From NCBI RefSeq assembly GCF_000002235.5, contig NW_022145603.1, positions 33,942,280 through 34,006,279 on the forward strand: a DNA stretch of 64,000 bases. Reading direction: 5' to 3'. A program made the position numbers and the translations under genes. Below the pieces are notes generated by a model. That model saw only the letters and a program-made list of their open reading frames with translations, searched no databases and was not told where the DNA came from. Source of the stretch: Strongylocentrotus purpuratus (Eukaryota; Echinodermata; Echinoidea; Camarodonta; Strongylocentrotidae). How positions within the stretch are numbered: position 1 is the first letter of the stretch; the number at the start of each line of letters is the position of its first letter. Positions 45,215 through 59,300 of the stretch are shown one piece after another.

Positions 45215-47947
45215 GTCTTTCCTTATATTATTCTTTGTTTTTCCTTCTATCACCTTCTCTTATGTTATTCTTTATTTAGTCACTTTCTCTTTCTGTGTTT
45301 CCTTATGTTATTCTTTGTTTCTTCCTTCTATCACACTCTATTTCTGTGTTTCCTTATGTTATTCTTTGTTTCTTCCTTCTTTGCTTTTTCTTTCTATCAC
45401 CTTCTATTATGTTATTCTTTGTTTCTTCCTTCTATCACCTTCTCTTATGTTATTCTTTGTTTTTATCATTCTTTGCTCTTTCTTTCTATCACCTTCTCTT
45501 ATGTTATTCTTTGTTTCTTCCTTCTATCACCTTCTCTGATGTTATTCTTTGTTTTTTTTTATCATTCTATCATTTCCTCGTTCTGTCTTTCCTTATGTTA
45601 TTCTTTGTTTCTTCCTTCTATCACCTTCTCTTATGTTATTCTTTGTTTTGTATCATTCTATCATTTCCTCGTTCTGTCTTTCCTTATGTTATTCTTTGTT
45701 TCTTCCTTCTATCACCTTCTCTTATGTTATTCTTTGTTTTGTATCATTCTATCATTTCCTCGTTCTGTCTTTCCTTATGTTATTCTTTGTTTCTTCCTTC
45801 TATCACCTTCTTTTATGTTATTCTTTGTTTTTTTTTATCATTCTATCACTTCCTCTTTCTGTCTTTTCTTATGTTATTCTTTGTTTCTTCCTTCTATCAC
45901 CTTCTCTTATGTTATTCTTTGGTTTTTTTTAATCATTCTATCACTTCCTCGTTCTGTCTTTCCTTATGTTATTCTTTGTTTATTCCTTCTATCACCTTCT
46001 TTTATGTTATTCTTTGTTTTTTTTTTATCATTCTATCACTTCCTCTTTCTGTCTTTCCTTATGTTATTCTTTGTTTCTTCCTTCTATCACCTTCTCTTAT
46101 GTTATTCTTTGGTTTTTTTAATCATTCTATCACTTCCTCTTTCTATTTTTCCTTATGTTATTCTTTGTTTCTTCCTTCTATCACCTTCTCTTATGTTATT
46201 CTTTGTTTTGTATCATTCTATCATTTCCTCGTTCTGTCTTTCCTTATGTTATTCTTTGTTTCTTCCTTCTATCACCTTCTTTTATGTTATTCTTTGTTTT
46301 TTTTATCATTCTATCACTTCCTCTTTCTGTCTTTCCTTATGTTATTCTTTGTTTCTTCCTTCTATCACCTTCTCTTATGTTATTCTTTGTTTTTTTTTAT
46401 CATTCTATCACTTCCTCTTTCTGTCTTTCCTTATGTTATTCTTTGTTTCTTCCTTCTATCACCTTCTCTTATGTTATTCTTTGGTTTTTTTAATCATTCT
46501 ATCACTTCCTCTTTCTATTTTTCCTTATGTTATTCTTTGTTTCTTCCTTCTATCACCTTCTCTTATGTTATTCTTTGTTTCTTCATTCTATCATTTCCTC
46601 TTTCTGTCTTTCCTTATGTTATTCTTTGTTTCTTCCTTCTATCACCTTCTCTTATGTTATTCTTTGTTTTGTATCATTCTATCATTTCCTCGTTCTGTCT
46701 TTCCTTATGTTATTCTTTGTTTCTTCCTTCTATCACCTTCTTTTATGTTATTCTTTGTTTTTTTTTATCATTCTATCACTTCCTCTTTCTGTCTTTCCTT
46801 ATGTTATTCTTTGATTCTTCCTTCTATCACCTTCTCTTATGTTATTCTTTGGTTTTTTTAATCATTCTATCACTTCCTCTTTCTATTTTTCCTTATGTTA
46901 TTCTTTGTTTCTTCCTTCTATCACCTTCTCTTATGTTATTCTTTGTTTTGTATCATTCTATCATTTCCTCGTTCTGTCTTTCCTTATGTTATTCTTTGTT
47001 TCTTCCTTCTATCACCTTCTCTTATGTTATTCTTTGTTTTGTATCATTCTATCATTTCCTCATTCTGTCTTTCCTTATGTTATTCTTTGTTTCTTCCTTC
47101 TATCACCTTCTTTTATGTTATTCTTTGTTTTGTTTTTTATCATTCTATCACTTCCTCTTTCTGTCTTTCCTTATGTTATTCTTTGTTTCTTCCTTCTATC
47201 ACCTTCTCTTATGTTATTCTTTGGTTTTTTTAATCATTCTATCACGTCCTCGTTCTGTCTTTCCTTATGTTATTCTTTGTTTCTTCCTTCTATCACCTTC
47301 TTTTATGTTATTCTTTGTTGTTTTTTATCATTCTATCACTTCCTCTTTCTGTCTTTCCTTATGTTATTCTTTGTTTCTTCCTTCTATCACCTTCTTTTAT
47401 GTTATTCTTTGTTTATTTTTATCATTCTATCACTTCCTCTTTCTGTCTTTCCTTATGTTATTCTTTGTTTCTTCCTTCTATCACCTTCTTTTATGTTATT
47501 CTTTGTTTTTTTTTATCATTCTATCACTTCCTCTTTCTGTCTTTCCTTATGTTATTCTTTGTTTCTTCCTTCTATCACCTTCTTTTATGTTATTCTTTGT
47601 TTTTTTTATCATTCTATCACTTCCTCTTTCTGTCTTTCCTTATGTTATTCTTTGTTTCTTCCTTCTATCACCTTCTTTTATGTTATTCTTTGTTTTTTTT
47701 TATCATTCTATCACTTCCTCTTTCTGTCTTTCCTTATGTTATTCTTTGTTTCTTCCTTCTATCACCTTCTCTTATGTTATTCTTTGGTTTTTTTAATCAT
47801 TCTATCACTTCCTCTTTCTATTTTTCCTTATGTTATTCTTTGTTTCTTCCTTCTATCACCTTCTCTTATGTTATTCCTTGTTTTGTATCATTCTATCATT
47901 TCCTCGTTCTGTCTTTCCTTATGTTATTATTTGTTTCTTCCTTCTAT
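45215..47947. repeat. 91-bp pyrimidine-rich satellite, part 1
   Basis: Each 91-bp unit joins a 38-bp part (ttatgttattctttgtttct + tccttctatcacct) and a 53-bp part ending atcattctatcacttcctct + ttctgtctttc. Both parts start with cttatgttattc, so the unit is itself a dimer. The first few units (45215-45400) carry the tttctgtgtttcc variant seen in the short element at 61.2 kb. Confidence 0.95.
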
Positions 47948-50361
47948 CCCAATAAACAAAATCACGTGAAAATCACGTCAATATCAAGGTATCGACTTGA
48001 GGAGAGTTACGTTCTTCAAACACCGGACATTTACGTAAATGTGTTAATACGTTTTTTGCATTAGGTAACTTAAAACACACGTACACTAAATCACGCAATT
48101 GTCACTGCAATATCACCATTATAATAACGTGATTATCCCTACCTTGGAGACCATGGTTTGTAAACCTAATACTCCCGTGTTTGTTTGGTTATGAAATTAC
48201 ATCTTCATACACGAATTTATCGTGTCACAGAAACACGTGAAGCGTTAGTGATAGTTTTAGTCAAAATATCTGCGTGAAATTCACGTGAATATTACGAGGC
48301 TGACTTGGGATGAATCATGTTCTTCATTCACGTGAAATTTACGTCGAAGAGGAAGTATGTTACTGTAACCTGCGTTCAACCCAATAATTACGCAAATGTT
48401 ACACAATAAATGAACCGAAATAATGACGTTCTCATCCCGTTTCTGAACATCGTGTCTTGGATCTTCCATAATTACGTCAAGGCGCGCCGGAAGCAGTTTG
48501 GGATTAGAGGGGGTTGGGTGGAGGGGGGGGTGGGGGGTTGCAAACATCCCAGAAGAGAAAGCTAGTTGCAACTGGTCCAGTTGATGAACCATTTAATGCC
48601 AACTGGTAACCCTGGAAATTGAAATGGGCTAAATGATCCAGTTGATCCAGGCCAGTTATAATTCAACTGGTCTAGCTGAGCCATTAGAACCATTTGGTAA
48701 AACTTCCAACCAGTTGAACAGCAACAATACTTCAATACTGGTACGTCTGTATTTCCAATGTAAGGGCATTGGTAATAAGTAGACTTACATAATTGAATTA
48801 ATGGAGAAAAAAACTCGTATACTTGTACTTTATTGAAATTATTTTAGTTCACAGTTAATGTTTCCCTTATTCATGTTTAACTATTTATACGAAGTAGCGA
48901 AATGTCCTAATAACTGGTAATTTATATTTGTAGTATTTTCGAAATGAATTGCATATAACTAAATCATCAGTAATTAAGAAATATGCTGTAAATTCAGATA
49001 AATTGTTTAAAAAACATAGATCTGCACGCACCCCATATTCAATATGCAAATGAATTGGTGTCAGCTGGGTCAACTCAAAATATGCCAACGCTCAGTCATC
49101 AACTGGTGCAACTGGAAATATGCACACTCCAGTTATCAACTGGTGCAATGAAAATATGCCAACAGTCAGTTATCAACTTGTGAACAAAGAAATATGCCAA
49201 CAGTCACGGGATTATCACCACGGAACTTAAATGGTAACTGTGAAACCATCAAGACACCCAAGAATAACTCATTTTCACACATGGAAAACACGGAATACCC
49301 AGCTTATATTAATAATCCGTTTGAGTCACGCGATCATCACCGCGGAACTGCTGGCAACTTTGACTACGATTTAAATAGGTGTTTTAAGACACCCAATCAT
49401 GACTTATTTTTCACACCTAAAAGTCACGTATGCCCACCTTATATTAATAATCCGTTTGAGTCACGAGATCATCTCCGCGGAACTTATGGCAACTTTGACT
49501 TCCATTTAAATAGGTGTTTTAATACACCTAATAATGACTAATTTTTCACACCTAAATATCACGGATTCACAGCTTAGATTAGTAATCAGTTTTAACTACG
49601 TGATCATCACCAAGAAAGTTATGGTAACTTTGAAACCATTTAAATAGGTGTTTTAAGACACCTAATAATGACTAATTTTTCACACCTAAAAGTCACGTAT
49701 GACAAGCTTTAGATCAATAATCCGTTTGAGTCACGAGATCATCACCGCGGAACTTATGGCAACTTTGACTACCATTTAAAAAGGTGTTTTAAAACACTTA
49801 ATAATACTAATTTTCACACCTACATATCACGTTTTCACAGCTTAGATTAGTAATCAGCTTGAGCCACGTGATCATAACCAAGAAATTTATGGTAACTTTG
49901 AAACCTTTTAAAGAGGTGTGTAAGACACCTCAGAATTACTAGTTGAATATAACCAGAGATTCACGGACAGAACAATAAGACGATTAGCCGGTGTAAGTAA
50001 CGTGATTATTACCATCAACCTTGGATAACCTGTGAAACCAATCAATAAAGGTGCTTACAAGACCAGATAATTACGTATTTATCGCCACCATCGGTTAACT
50101 GACAAAAAACTCGTTGCTTGGTCAAGTGGTTATTTGGTCATAAACACTTGATTTACAGAGGTAAGTGGAATCACGTTGCTCCAGTCGCGTGATAAACTGG
50201 TGGTTTTTAGGTTAGATGAAAACGTGAACAGGAGTACCTTTTTTGTTTAAATGAAGGCACGTGTCGATAACGTTTAAATCTAGTTCAAAAGGCACTATAC
50301 TTTAAAATCACTTAAAATACACTCCCAAAAGAGGTTACTTTTTGGTGTTCTGTTTATTGGG
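47948..50361. mobile_element. 2.4-kb element with CCCAATAAACA ends, inserted in the satellite
   Basis: Ends are CCCAATAAACA and TGTTTATTGGG, a perfect 11-bp inverted repeat, with AT on both sides; removing one AT restores the satellite word ctatcacc. The interior has cacgtga-rich sequence (47960-48480), a stretch dense in aactggt/accagtt words (48530-49190) and about 135-bp tandem repeats (49190-49970). No transposase or other domain; a 115-codon frame at 49194-49541 is repeat translation. Confidence 0.88.
49190..49970. repeat. About 135-bp tandem repeat inside the 2.4-kb element
   Basis: aataatccgtttgagtcacg occurs at 49311, 49446 and 49716, with a diverged unit at about 49580 and another near 49850. 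Units include aataggtgttttaagacacc. Confidence 0.85.
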
Positions 50362-53300
50362 ATCACCTTCTCTTATGTTATTCCTTGTTTTGTATCATTC
50401 TATCATTTCCTCGTTCTGTCTTTCCTTATGTTATTCTTTGTTTCTTCCTTCGATCACCTTCTCTTATGTTATTCTTTGTTTCTTCCTTCTATCACCTTCT
50501 CTTATGTTATTCCTTGTTTTGTATCATTCTATCATTTCCTCGTTCTGTCTTTCCTTATGTTATTCTTTGTTTCTTCCTTCTATCACCTTCTCTTATGTTA
50601 TTCTTTGTTTTGTATCATTCTATCATTTCCTCGTTCTGTCTTTCCTTATGTTATTCTTTGTTTCTTCCTTCTATCACCTTCTCTTATGTTATTCTTTGTT
50701 TTGTATCATTCTATCACTTCCTCGTTCTGTCTTTCCTTATGTTATTCTTTGTTTCTTCCTTCTATCACCTTCTTTTATGTTATTCTTTGTTTTTTTTTAT
50801 CATTCTATCACTTCCTCTTTCTGTCTTTCCTCATGTTATTCTTTGTTTCTTCCTTCTATCACCTTCTCTTATGTTATTCTTTGTTTTGTATCATTCTATC
50901 ATTTCCTCGTTCTGTCTTTCCTTATGTTATTCTTTGTTTCTTCCTTCTATCACCTTCTTTTATGTTATTCTTTGTTTTTTTTTATCATTCTATCACTTCC
51001 TCTTTCTGTCTTTCCTTATGTTATTCTTTGTTTCTTCCTTCTATCACCTTCTATCACCTTCTCTTATGTTCTTTGTTTTTTATCATTCTATCACTTCCTC
51101 GTTCTGTCTTTCCTTATGTTATTCTTTGTTTATTCCTTCTATCACCTTCTATCACCTTCTCTTATGTTATTCTTTGTTTCTTCCTTCTATCACCTTCTTT
51201 TATGTTATTCTTTCTTTTTTTTTATCATTCTATCACTTCCTCTTTCTGTCTTTCCTTATGTTATTCTTTGTTTCTTCCTTCTATCACCTTCTATCACCTT
51301 CTCTTATGTTCTTTGTTTTTTATCATTCTATCACTTCCTCGTTCTGTCTTTCCTTATGTTATTCTTTGTTTATTCCTTCTACCACCTTCTATCACCTTCT
51401 CTTATGTTATTCTTTGTTTCTTCCTTCTATCACCTTCTTTTATGTTATTCTTTGTGTTTTTTTATCATTCTATCACTTCCTCTTTCTGTCTTTCCTTATG
51501 TTATTCTTTGTTTCTTCCTTCTATCACCTTCTCTCATGTCCTTTGTTTTTTATCATTCTATCACTTCGTCGTTCTGTCTTTCCTTATATTATTCTTTGTT
51601 TATTCCTTCTATCACCTTCTATCACCTTCTCTTATGTTATTCTTTGTTTCTTCCTTCTATCACCTTCTCTTATGTTCTTTGTTTTTCATCATTCTGTCAC
51701 TTCCTCGTTCTGTCTTTCCTTATGTTATTCTTTGTTTCTTCCTTCTATCACCTTCTCTTATGTTATTCCTTGTTTTTTATCATTCTATCATTTCCTCGTT
51801 CTGTCTTTCCTTATGTTATTCTTTGTTTCTTCCTTCTATCACCTTCTCTTATGTTATTCCTTGTTTTTTATCATTCTATCACTTCCTCGTTCTGTCTTTC
51901 CTTATGTTATTCTTTGTTTCTTCCTTCTATCACCTTCTTTTATGTTATTCTTTGGTTTTTTTTATCATTCTATCACTTCCTCGTTCTGTCTTTCCTTATG
52001 TTATTCTTTGTTTCTTCCTTCTATCACCTTCTCTTATGTTATTCCTTGTTTTTTATCATTCTATCACTTCCTCGTTCTGTCTTTCCTTATGTTATTCTTT
52101 GTTTCTTCCTTCTATCACCTTCTCTTATGTTATTCCTTGTTTTTTATCATTCTATCATTTCCTCGTTCTGTCTTTCCTTATGTTATTCTTTGTTTCTTCC
52201 TTCTATCACCTTCTCTTATGTTATTCCTTGTTTTTTATCATTCTATCACTTCCTCGTTCTGTCTTTCCTTATGTTATTCTTTGTTTCTTCCTTCTATCAC
52301 CTTCTATCACCTTCTCTTATGTTCTTTGTTTTTTATCATTCTATCACTTCCTCTTTCTGTCTTTCCTTATGTTATTCTTTGTTTCTTCCTTCTATCACCT
52401 TCTCTTATGTTATTCTTTGTTTTGTATCATTCTATCATTTCCTCGTTCTGTCTTTCCTTATGTTATTCTTTGTTTCTTCCTTCTATCACCTTCTTTTATG
52501 TTATTCTTTGTTTTTTTTTATCATTCTATCACTTCCTCGTTCTGTCTTTCCTTATGTTATTCTTTGTTTCTTCCTTCTATCACCTTCTCTTATGTTATTC
52601 CTTGTTTTTTATCATTCTATCATTTCCTCGTTCTGTCTTTCCTCATGTTATTCTTTGTTTCTTCCTTCTATCACCTTCTCTTATGTTATTCCTTGTTTTT
52701 TATCATTCTATCACTTCCTCGTTCTGTCTTTCCTTATGTTATTCTTTGTTTCTTCCTTCTATCACCTTCTTTTATGTTATTCTTTGGTTTTTTTTATCAT
52801 TCTATCACTTCCTCGTTCTGTCTTTCCTTATGTTATTCTTTGTTTCTTCCTTCTATCACCTTCTCTTATGTTATTCCTTGTTTTTTATCATTCTATCACT
52901 TCCTCGTTCTGTCTTTCCTTATGTTATTCTTTGTTTCTTCCTTCTATCACCTTCTCTTATGTTATTCCTTGTTTTTTATCATTCTATCATTTCCTCGTTC
53001 TGTCTTTCCTTATGTTATTCTTTGTTTCTTCCTTCTATCACCTTCTCTTATGTTATTCCTTGTTTTTTATCATTCTATCACTTCCTCTTTCTGTCTTTCC
53101 TTATGTTATTCTTTGTTTCTTCCTTCTATCACCTTCTTTTATGTTATTCTTTGGGGTTTTTTATCATTCTATCACTTCCTCTTTCTGTCTTTCCTCATGT
53201 TATTCTTTGTTTCTTCCTTCTATCACCTTCTCTTATGTTATTCTTTGTTTTGTATCATTCTATCATTTCCTCGTTCTGTCTTTCCTTATGTTATTCTTTG

Positions 53301-56300
53301 TTTCTTCCTTCTATCACCTTCTTTTATGTTATTCTTTGTTTTTTTTTATCATTCTATCACTTCCTCTTTCTGTCTTTCCTTATGTTATTCTTTGTTTCTT
53401 CCTTCTATCACCTTCTATCACCTTCTCTTATGTTCTTTGTTTTTTATCATTCTATCACTTCCTCGTTCTGTCTTTCCTTATGTTATTCTTTGTTTATTCC
53501 TTCTACCACCTTCTATCACCTTCTCTTATGTTATTCTTTGTTTCTTCCTTCTATCACCTTCTTTTATGTTATTCTTTGTTTTTTATCATTCTATCACTTC
53601 CTCTTTCTGTCTTTCATTATGTTATTCTCTGTTTCTTCCTTCTATCACCTTCTCTCATGTCCTTTGTTTTTTATCATTCTATCACTTCGTCGTTCTGTCT
53701 TTCCTTATATTATTCTTTGTTTATTCCTTCTATCACCTTCTATCACCTTCTCTTATGTTATTCTTTGTTTCTTCCTTCTATCACCTTCTCTTATGTTCTT
53801 TGTTTTTCATCATTCTATCACTTCCTCGTTCTGTCTTTCCTTATGTTATTCTTTGTTTCTTCCTTCTATCACCTTCTCTTATGTTATTCCTTGTTTTTTA
53901 TCATTCTATCATTTCCTCGTTCTGTCTTTCCTTATGTTATTCTTTGTTTCTTCCTTCTATCACCTTCTCTTATGTTATTCCTTGTTTTTTATCATTCTAT
54001 CACTTCCTCGTTCTGTCTTTCCTTATGTTATTCTTTGTTTCTTCCTTCTATCACCTTCTTTTATGTTATTCTTTGGTTTTTTTTTATCATTCTATCACTT
54101 CCTCGTTCTGTCTTTCCTTATGTTATTCTTTGTTTCTTCCTTCTATCACCTTCTCTTATGTTATTCCTTGTTTTTTATCATTCTATCACTTCCTCGTTCT
54201 GTCTTTCCTTATGTTATTCTTTGTTTCTTCCTTCTATCACCTTCTCTTATGTTATTCCTTGTTTTTTATCATTCTATCATTTCCTCGTTCTGTCTTTCCT
54301 TATGTTATTCTTTGTTTCTTCCTTCTATCACCTTCTCTTATGTTATTCCTTGTTTTTTATCATTCTATCACTTCCTCGTTCTGTCTTTCCTTATGTTATT
54401 CTTTGTTTCTTCCTTCTATCACCTTCTTTTATGTTATTCTTTGGTTTTTTTATCATTCTATCACTTCCTCTTTCTGTCTTTCCTTATGTTATTCTTTGTT
54501 TCTTCCTTCTATCACCTTCTCTTATGTTATTCTTTGTTTTGTATCATTCTATCATTTCCTCGTTCTGTCTTTCCTTATGTTATTCTTTGTTTCTTCCTTC
54601 TATCACCTTCTTTTATGTTATTCTTTGTTTTTTTTTATCATTCTATCACTTCCTCGTTCTGTCTTTCCTTATGTTATTCTTTGTTTCTTCCTTCTATCAC
54701 CTTCTCTTATGTTATTCCTTGTTTTTTATCATTCTATCATTTCCTCGTTCTGTCTTTCCTCATGTTATTCTTTGTTTCTTCCTTCTATCACCTTCTCTTA
54801 TGTTATTCCTTGTTTTTTATCATTCTATCACTTCCTCGTTCTGTCTTTCCTTATGTTATTCTTTGTTTCTTCCTTCTATCACCTTCTTTTATGTTATTCT
54901 TTGGTTTTTTTTATCATTCTATCACTTCCTCGTTCTGTCTTTCCGTATGTTATTCTTTGTTTCTTCCTTCTATCACCTTCTCTTATGTTATTCCTTGTTT
55001 TTTATCATTCTATCACTTCCTCGTTCTGTCTTTCCTTATGTTATTCTTTGTTTCTTCCTTCTATCACCTTCTCTTATGTTATTCCTTGTTTTTATCATTC
55101 TATCATTTCCTCGTTCTGTCTTTCCTTATGTTATTCTTTGTTTCTTCCTTCTATCACCTTCTCTTATGTTATTCCTTGTTTTTTATCATTCTATCACTTC
55201 CTCTTTCTGTCTTTCCTTATGTTATTCTTTGTTTCTTCTTCTTCTATCACCTTCTTTTATGTTATTCTTTGGGGTTTTTTATCATTCTATCACTTCCTCT
55301 TTCTGTCTTTCCTCATGTTATTCTTTGTTTCTTCCTTCTATCACCTTCTCTTATGTTATTCTTTGTTTTGTATCATTCTATCATTTCCTCGTTCTGTCTT
55401 TCCTTATGTTATTCTTTGTTTCTTCCTTCTATCACCTTCTTTTATGTTATTCTTTGTTTTTTTTTATCATTCTATCACTTCCTCTTTCTGTCTTTCCTTA
55501 TGTTATTCTTTGTTTCTTCCTTCTATCACCTTCTATCACCTTCTCTTATGTTCTTTGTTTTTTATCATTCTATCACTTCCTCGTTCTGTCTTTCCTTATG
55601 TTATTCTTTGTTTATTCCTTCTATCACCTTCTATCACCTTCTCTTATGTTATTCTTTGTTTCTTCCTTCTATCACCTTCTTTTATGTTATTCTTTCTTTT
55701 TTTTTATCATTCTATCACTTCCTCTTTCTGTCTTTCCTTATGTTATTCTTTGTTTCTTCCTTCTTTCACCTTCTATCACCTTCTCTTATGTTCTTTGTTT
55801 TTTATCATTCTATCACTTCCTCGTTCTGTCTTTCCTTATGTTATTCTTTGTTTATTCCTTCTACCACCTTCTATCACCTTCTCTTATGTTATTCTTTGTT
55901 TCTTCCTTCTATCACCTTCTTTTATGTTATTCTTTGTTTTTTATCATTCTATCACTTCCTCTTTCTGTCTTTCATTATGTTATTCTCTGTTTCTTCCTTC
56001 TATCACCTTCTCTCATGTCCTTTGTTTTTTATCATTCTATCACTTCGTCGTTCTGTCTTTCCTTATATTATTCTTTGTTTATTCCTTCTATCACCTTCTA
56101 TCACCTTCTCTTATGTTATTCTTTGTTTCTTCCTTCTATCACCTTCTCTTATGTTCTTTGTTTTTCATCATTCTATCACTTCCTCGTTCTGTCTTTCCTT
56201 ATGTTATTCTTTGTTTCTTCCTTCTATCACCTTCTCTTATGTTATTCCTTGTTTTTTATCATTCTATCATTTCCTCGTTCTGTCTTTCCTTATGTTATTC

Positions 56301-59300
56301 TTTGTTTCTTCCTTCTATCACCTTCTCTTATGTTATTCCTTGTTTTTTATCATTCTATCACTTCCTCGTTCTGTCTTTCCTTATGTTATTCTTTGTTTCT
56401 TCCTTCTATCACCTTCTTTTATGTTATTCTTTGGTTTTTTTATCATTCTATCACTTCCTCTTTCTGTCTTTCCTTATGTTATTCTTTGTTTCTTCCTTCT
56501 ATCACCTTCTCTTATGTTATTCTTTGTTTTGTATCATTCTATCATTTCCTCGTTCTGTCTTTCCTTATGTTATTCTTTGTTTCTTCCTTCTATCACCTTC
56601 TTTTATGTTATTCTTTGTTTTTTTTTATCATTCTATCACTTCCTCTTTCTGTCTTTCCTTATGTTATTCTTTGTTTCTTCCTTCTATCACCTTCTATCAC
56701 CTTCTCTTATGTTCTTTGTTTTTTATCATTCTATCACTTCCTCGTTCTGTCTTTCCTTATGTTATTCTTTGTTTATTCCTTCTATCACCTTCTATCACCT
56801 TCTCTTATGTTATTCTTTGTTTCTTCCTTCTATCACCTTCTTTTATGTTATTCTTTTTTTTTTTTATCATTCTATCACTTCCTCTTTCTGTCTTTCCTTA
56901 TGTTATTCTTTGTTTCTTCCTTCTATCACCTTCTATCACCTTCTCTTATGTTCTTTGTTTTTTATCATTCTATCACTTCCTCGTTCTGTCTTTCCTTATG
57001 TTATTCTTTGTTTATTCCTTCTATCACCTTCTATCACCTTCTCTTATGTTATTCTTTGTTTCTTCCTTCTATCACCTTCTTTTATGTTATTCTTTGTTTT
57101 TTATCATTCTATCACTTCCTCTTTCTGTCTTTCATTATGTTAATCTCTGTTTCTTCCTTCTATCACCTTCTCTCATGTCCTTTGTTTTTTATCATTCTAT
57201 CACTTCGTCGTTCTGTCTTTCCTTATATTATTCTTTGTTTATTCCTTCTATCACCTTCTATCACCTTCTCTTATGTTATTCTTTGTTTCTTCCTTCTATC
57301 ACCTTCTCTTATGTTATTCCTTGTTTTTTATCATTCTATCATTTCCTCGTTCTGTCTTTCCTCATGTTATTCTTTGTTTCTTCCTTCTATCACCTTCTCT
57401 TATGTTATTCCTTGTTTTTTATCATTCTATCACTTCCTCGTTCTGTCTTTCCTTATGTTATTCTTTGTTTCTTCCTTCTATCACCTTCTTTTATGTTATT
57501 CTTTGGTTTTTTTTATCATTCTATCACTTCCTCGTTCTGTCTTTCCTTATGTTATTCTTTGTTTCTTCCTTCTATCACCTTCTCTTATGTTATTCCTTGT
57601 TTTTTATCATTCTATCACTTCCTCGTTCTGTCTTTCCTTATGTTATTCTTTGTTTCTTCCTTCTATCACCTTCTCTTATGTTATTCCTTGTTTTTTATCA
57701 TTCTATCATTTCCTCGTTCTGTCTTTCCTTATGTTATTCTTTGTTTCTTCCTTCTATCACCTTCTCTTATGTTATTCCTTGTTTTTTATCATTCTATCAC
57801 TTCCTCTTTCTGTCTTTCCTTATGTTATTCTTTGTTTCTTCCTTCTATCACCTTCTTTTATGTTATTCTTTGGGGTTTTTTATCATTCTATCACTTCCTC
57901 TTTCTGTCTTTTCTTATGTTATTCTTTGTTTCTTCCTTCTATCACCTTCTCTTATGTTATTCTTTGGTTTTTTTTAATCATTCTATCACTTCCTCGTTCT
58001 GTCTTTCCTTATGTTATTCTTTGTTTATTCCTTCTATCACCTTCTTTTATGTTATTCTTTGTTTTTTTTTTATCATTCTATCACTTCCTCTTTCTGTCTT
58101 TCCTTATGTTATTCTTTGTTTATTCCTTCTATCACCTTCTATCACCTTCTCTTATGTTATTCTTTGTTTCTTCCTTCTATCACCTTCTTTTATGTTATTC
58201 TTTCTTTTTTTTTATCATTCTATCACTTCCTCTTTCTGTCTTTCCTTATGTTATTCTTTGTTTCTTCCTTCTATCACCTTCTAACACCTTCTCTTATGTT
58301 CTTTGTTTTTTATCATTCTATCACTTCCTCGTTCTGTCTTTCCTTATGTTATTCTTTGTTTATTCCTTCTACCACCTTCTATCACCTTCTCTTATGTTAT
58401 TCTTTGTTTCTTCCTTCTATCACCTTCTTTTATGTTATTCTTTGTTTTTTATCATTCTATCACTTCCTCTTTCTGTCTTTCATTATGTTATTCTCTGTTT
58501 CTTCCTTCTATCACCTTCTCTCATGTCCTTTGTTTTTTATCATTCTATCACTTCGTCGTTCTGTCTTTCCTTATATTATTCTTTGTTTATTCCTTCTATC
58601 ACCTTCTATCACCTTCTCTTATGTTATTCTTTGTTTCTTCCTTCTATCACCTTCTCTTATGTTCTTTGTTTTTCATCATTCTATCACTTCCTCGTTCTGT
58701 CTTTCCTTATGTTATTCTTTGTTTCTTCCTTCTATCACCTTCTCTTATGTTATTCCTTGTTTTTTATCATTCTATCATTTCCTCGTTCTGTCTTTCCTTA
58801 TGTTATTCTTTGTTTCTTCCTTCTATCACCTTCTCTTATGTTATTCCTTGTTTTTTATCATTCTATCACTTCCTCGTTCTGTCTTTCCTTATGTTATTCT
58901 TTGTTTCTTCCTTCTATCACCTTCTTTTATGTTATTCTTTGGGTTTTTTTATCATTCTATCACTTCCTCGTTCTGTCTTTCCTTATGTTATTCTTTGTTT
59001 CTTCCTTCTATCACCTTCTCTTATGTTATTCCTTGTTTTTTATCATTCTATCACTTCCTCGTTCTGTCTTTCCTTATGTTATTCTTTGTTTCTTCCTTCT
59101 ATCACCTTCTCTTATGTTATTCCTTGTTTTTTATCATTCTATCATTTCCTCGTTCTGTCTTTCCTTATGTTATTCTTTGTTTCTTCCTTCTATCACCTTC
59201 TCTTATGTTATTCCTTGTTTTTTATCATTCTATCACTTCCTCGTTCTGTCTTTCCTTATGTTATTCTTTGTTTCTTCCTTCTATCACCTTCTTTTATGTT

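Noticed and set aside
45295-47796. 833-codon frame and its overlapping neighbours
   Set aside because: Same satellite translation as above; stops appear only where a taa variant occurs.
49194-49541. 115-codon frame with repeated NNPFESRDH
   Set aside because: Follows the 135-bp tandem repeat (45 codons) of the inserted element; neighbouring units are not open.
49190-49970. CRISPR-like array
   Set aside because: Direct repeats of about 135 bp without unique spacers, in a eukaryotic transposon.
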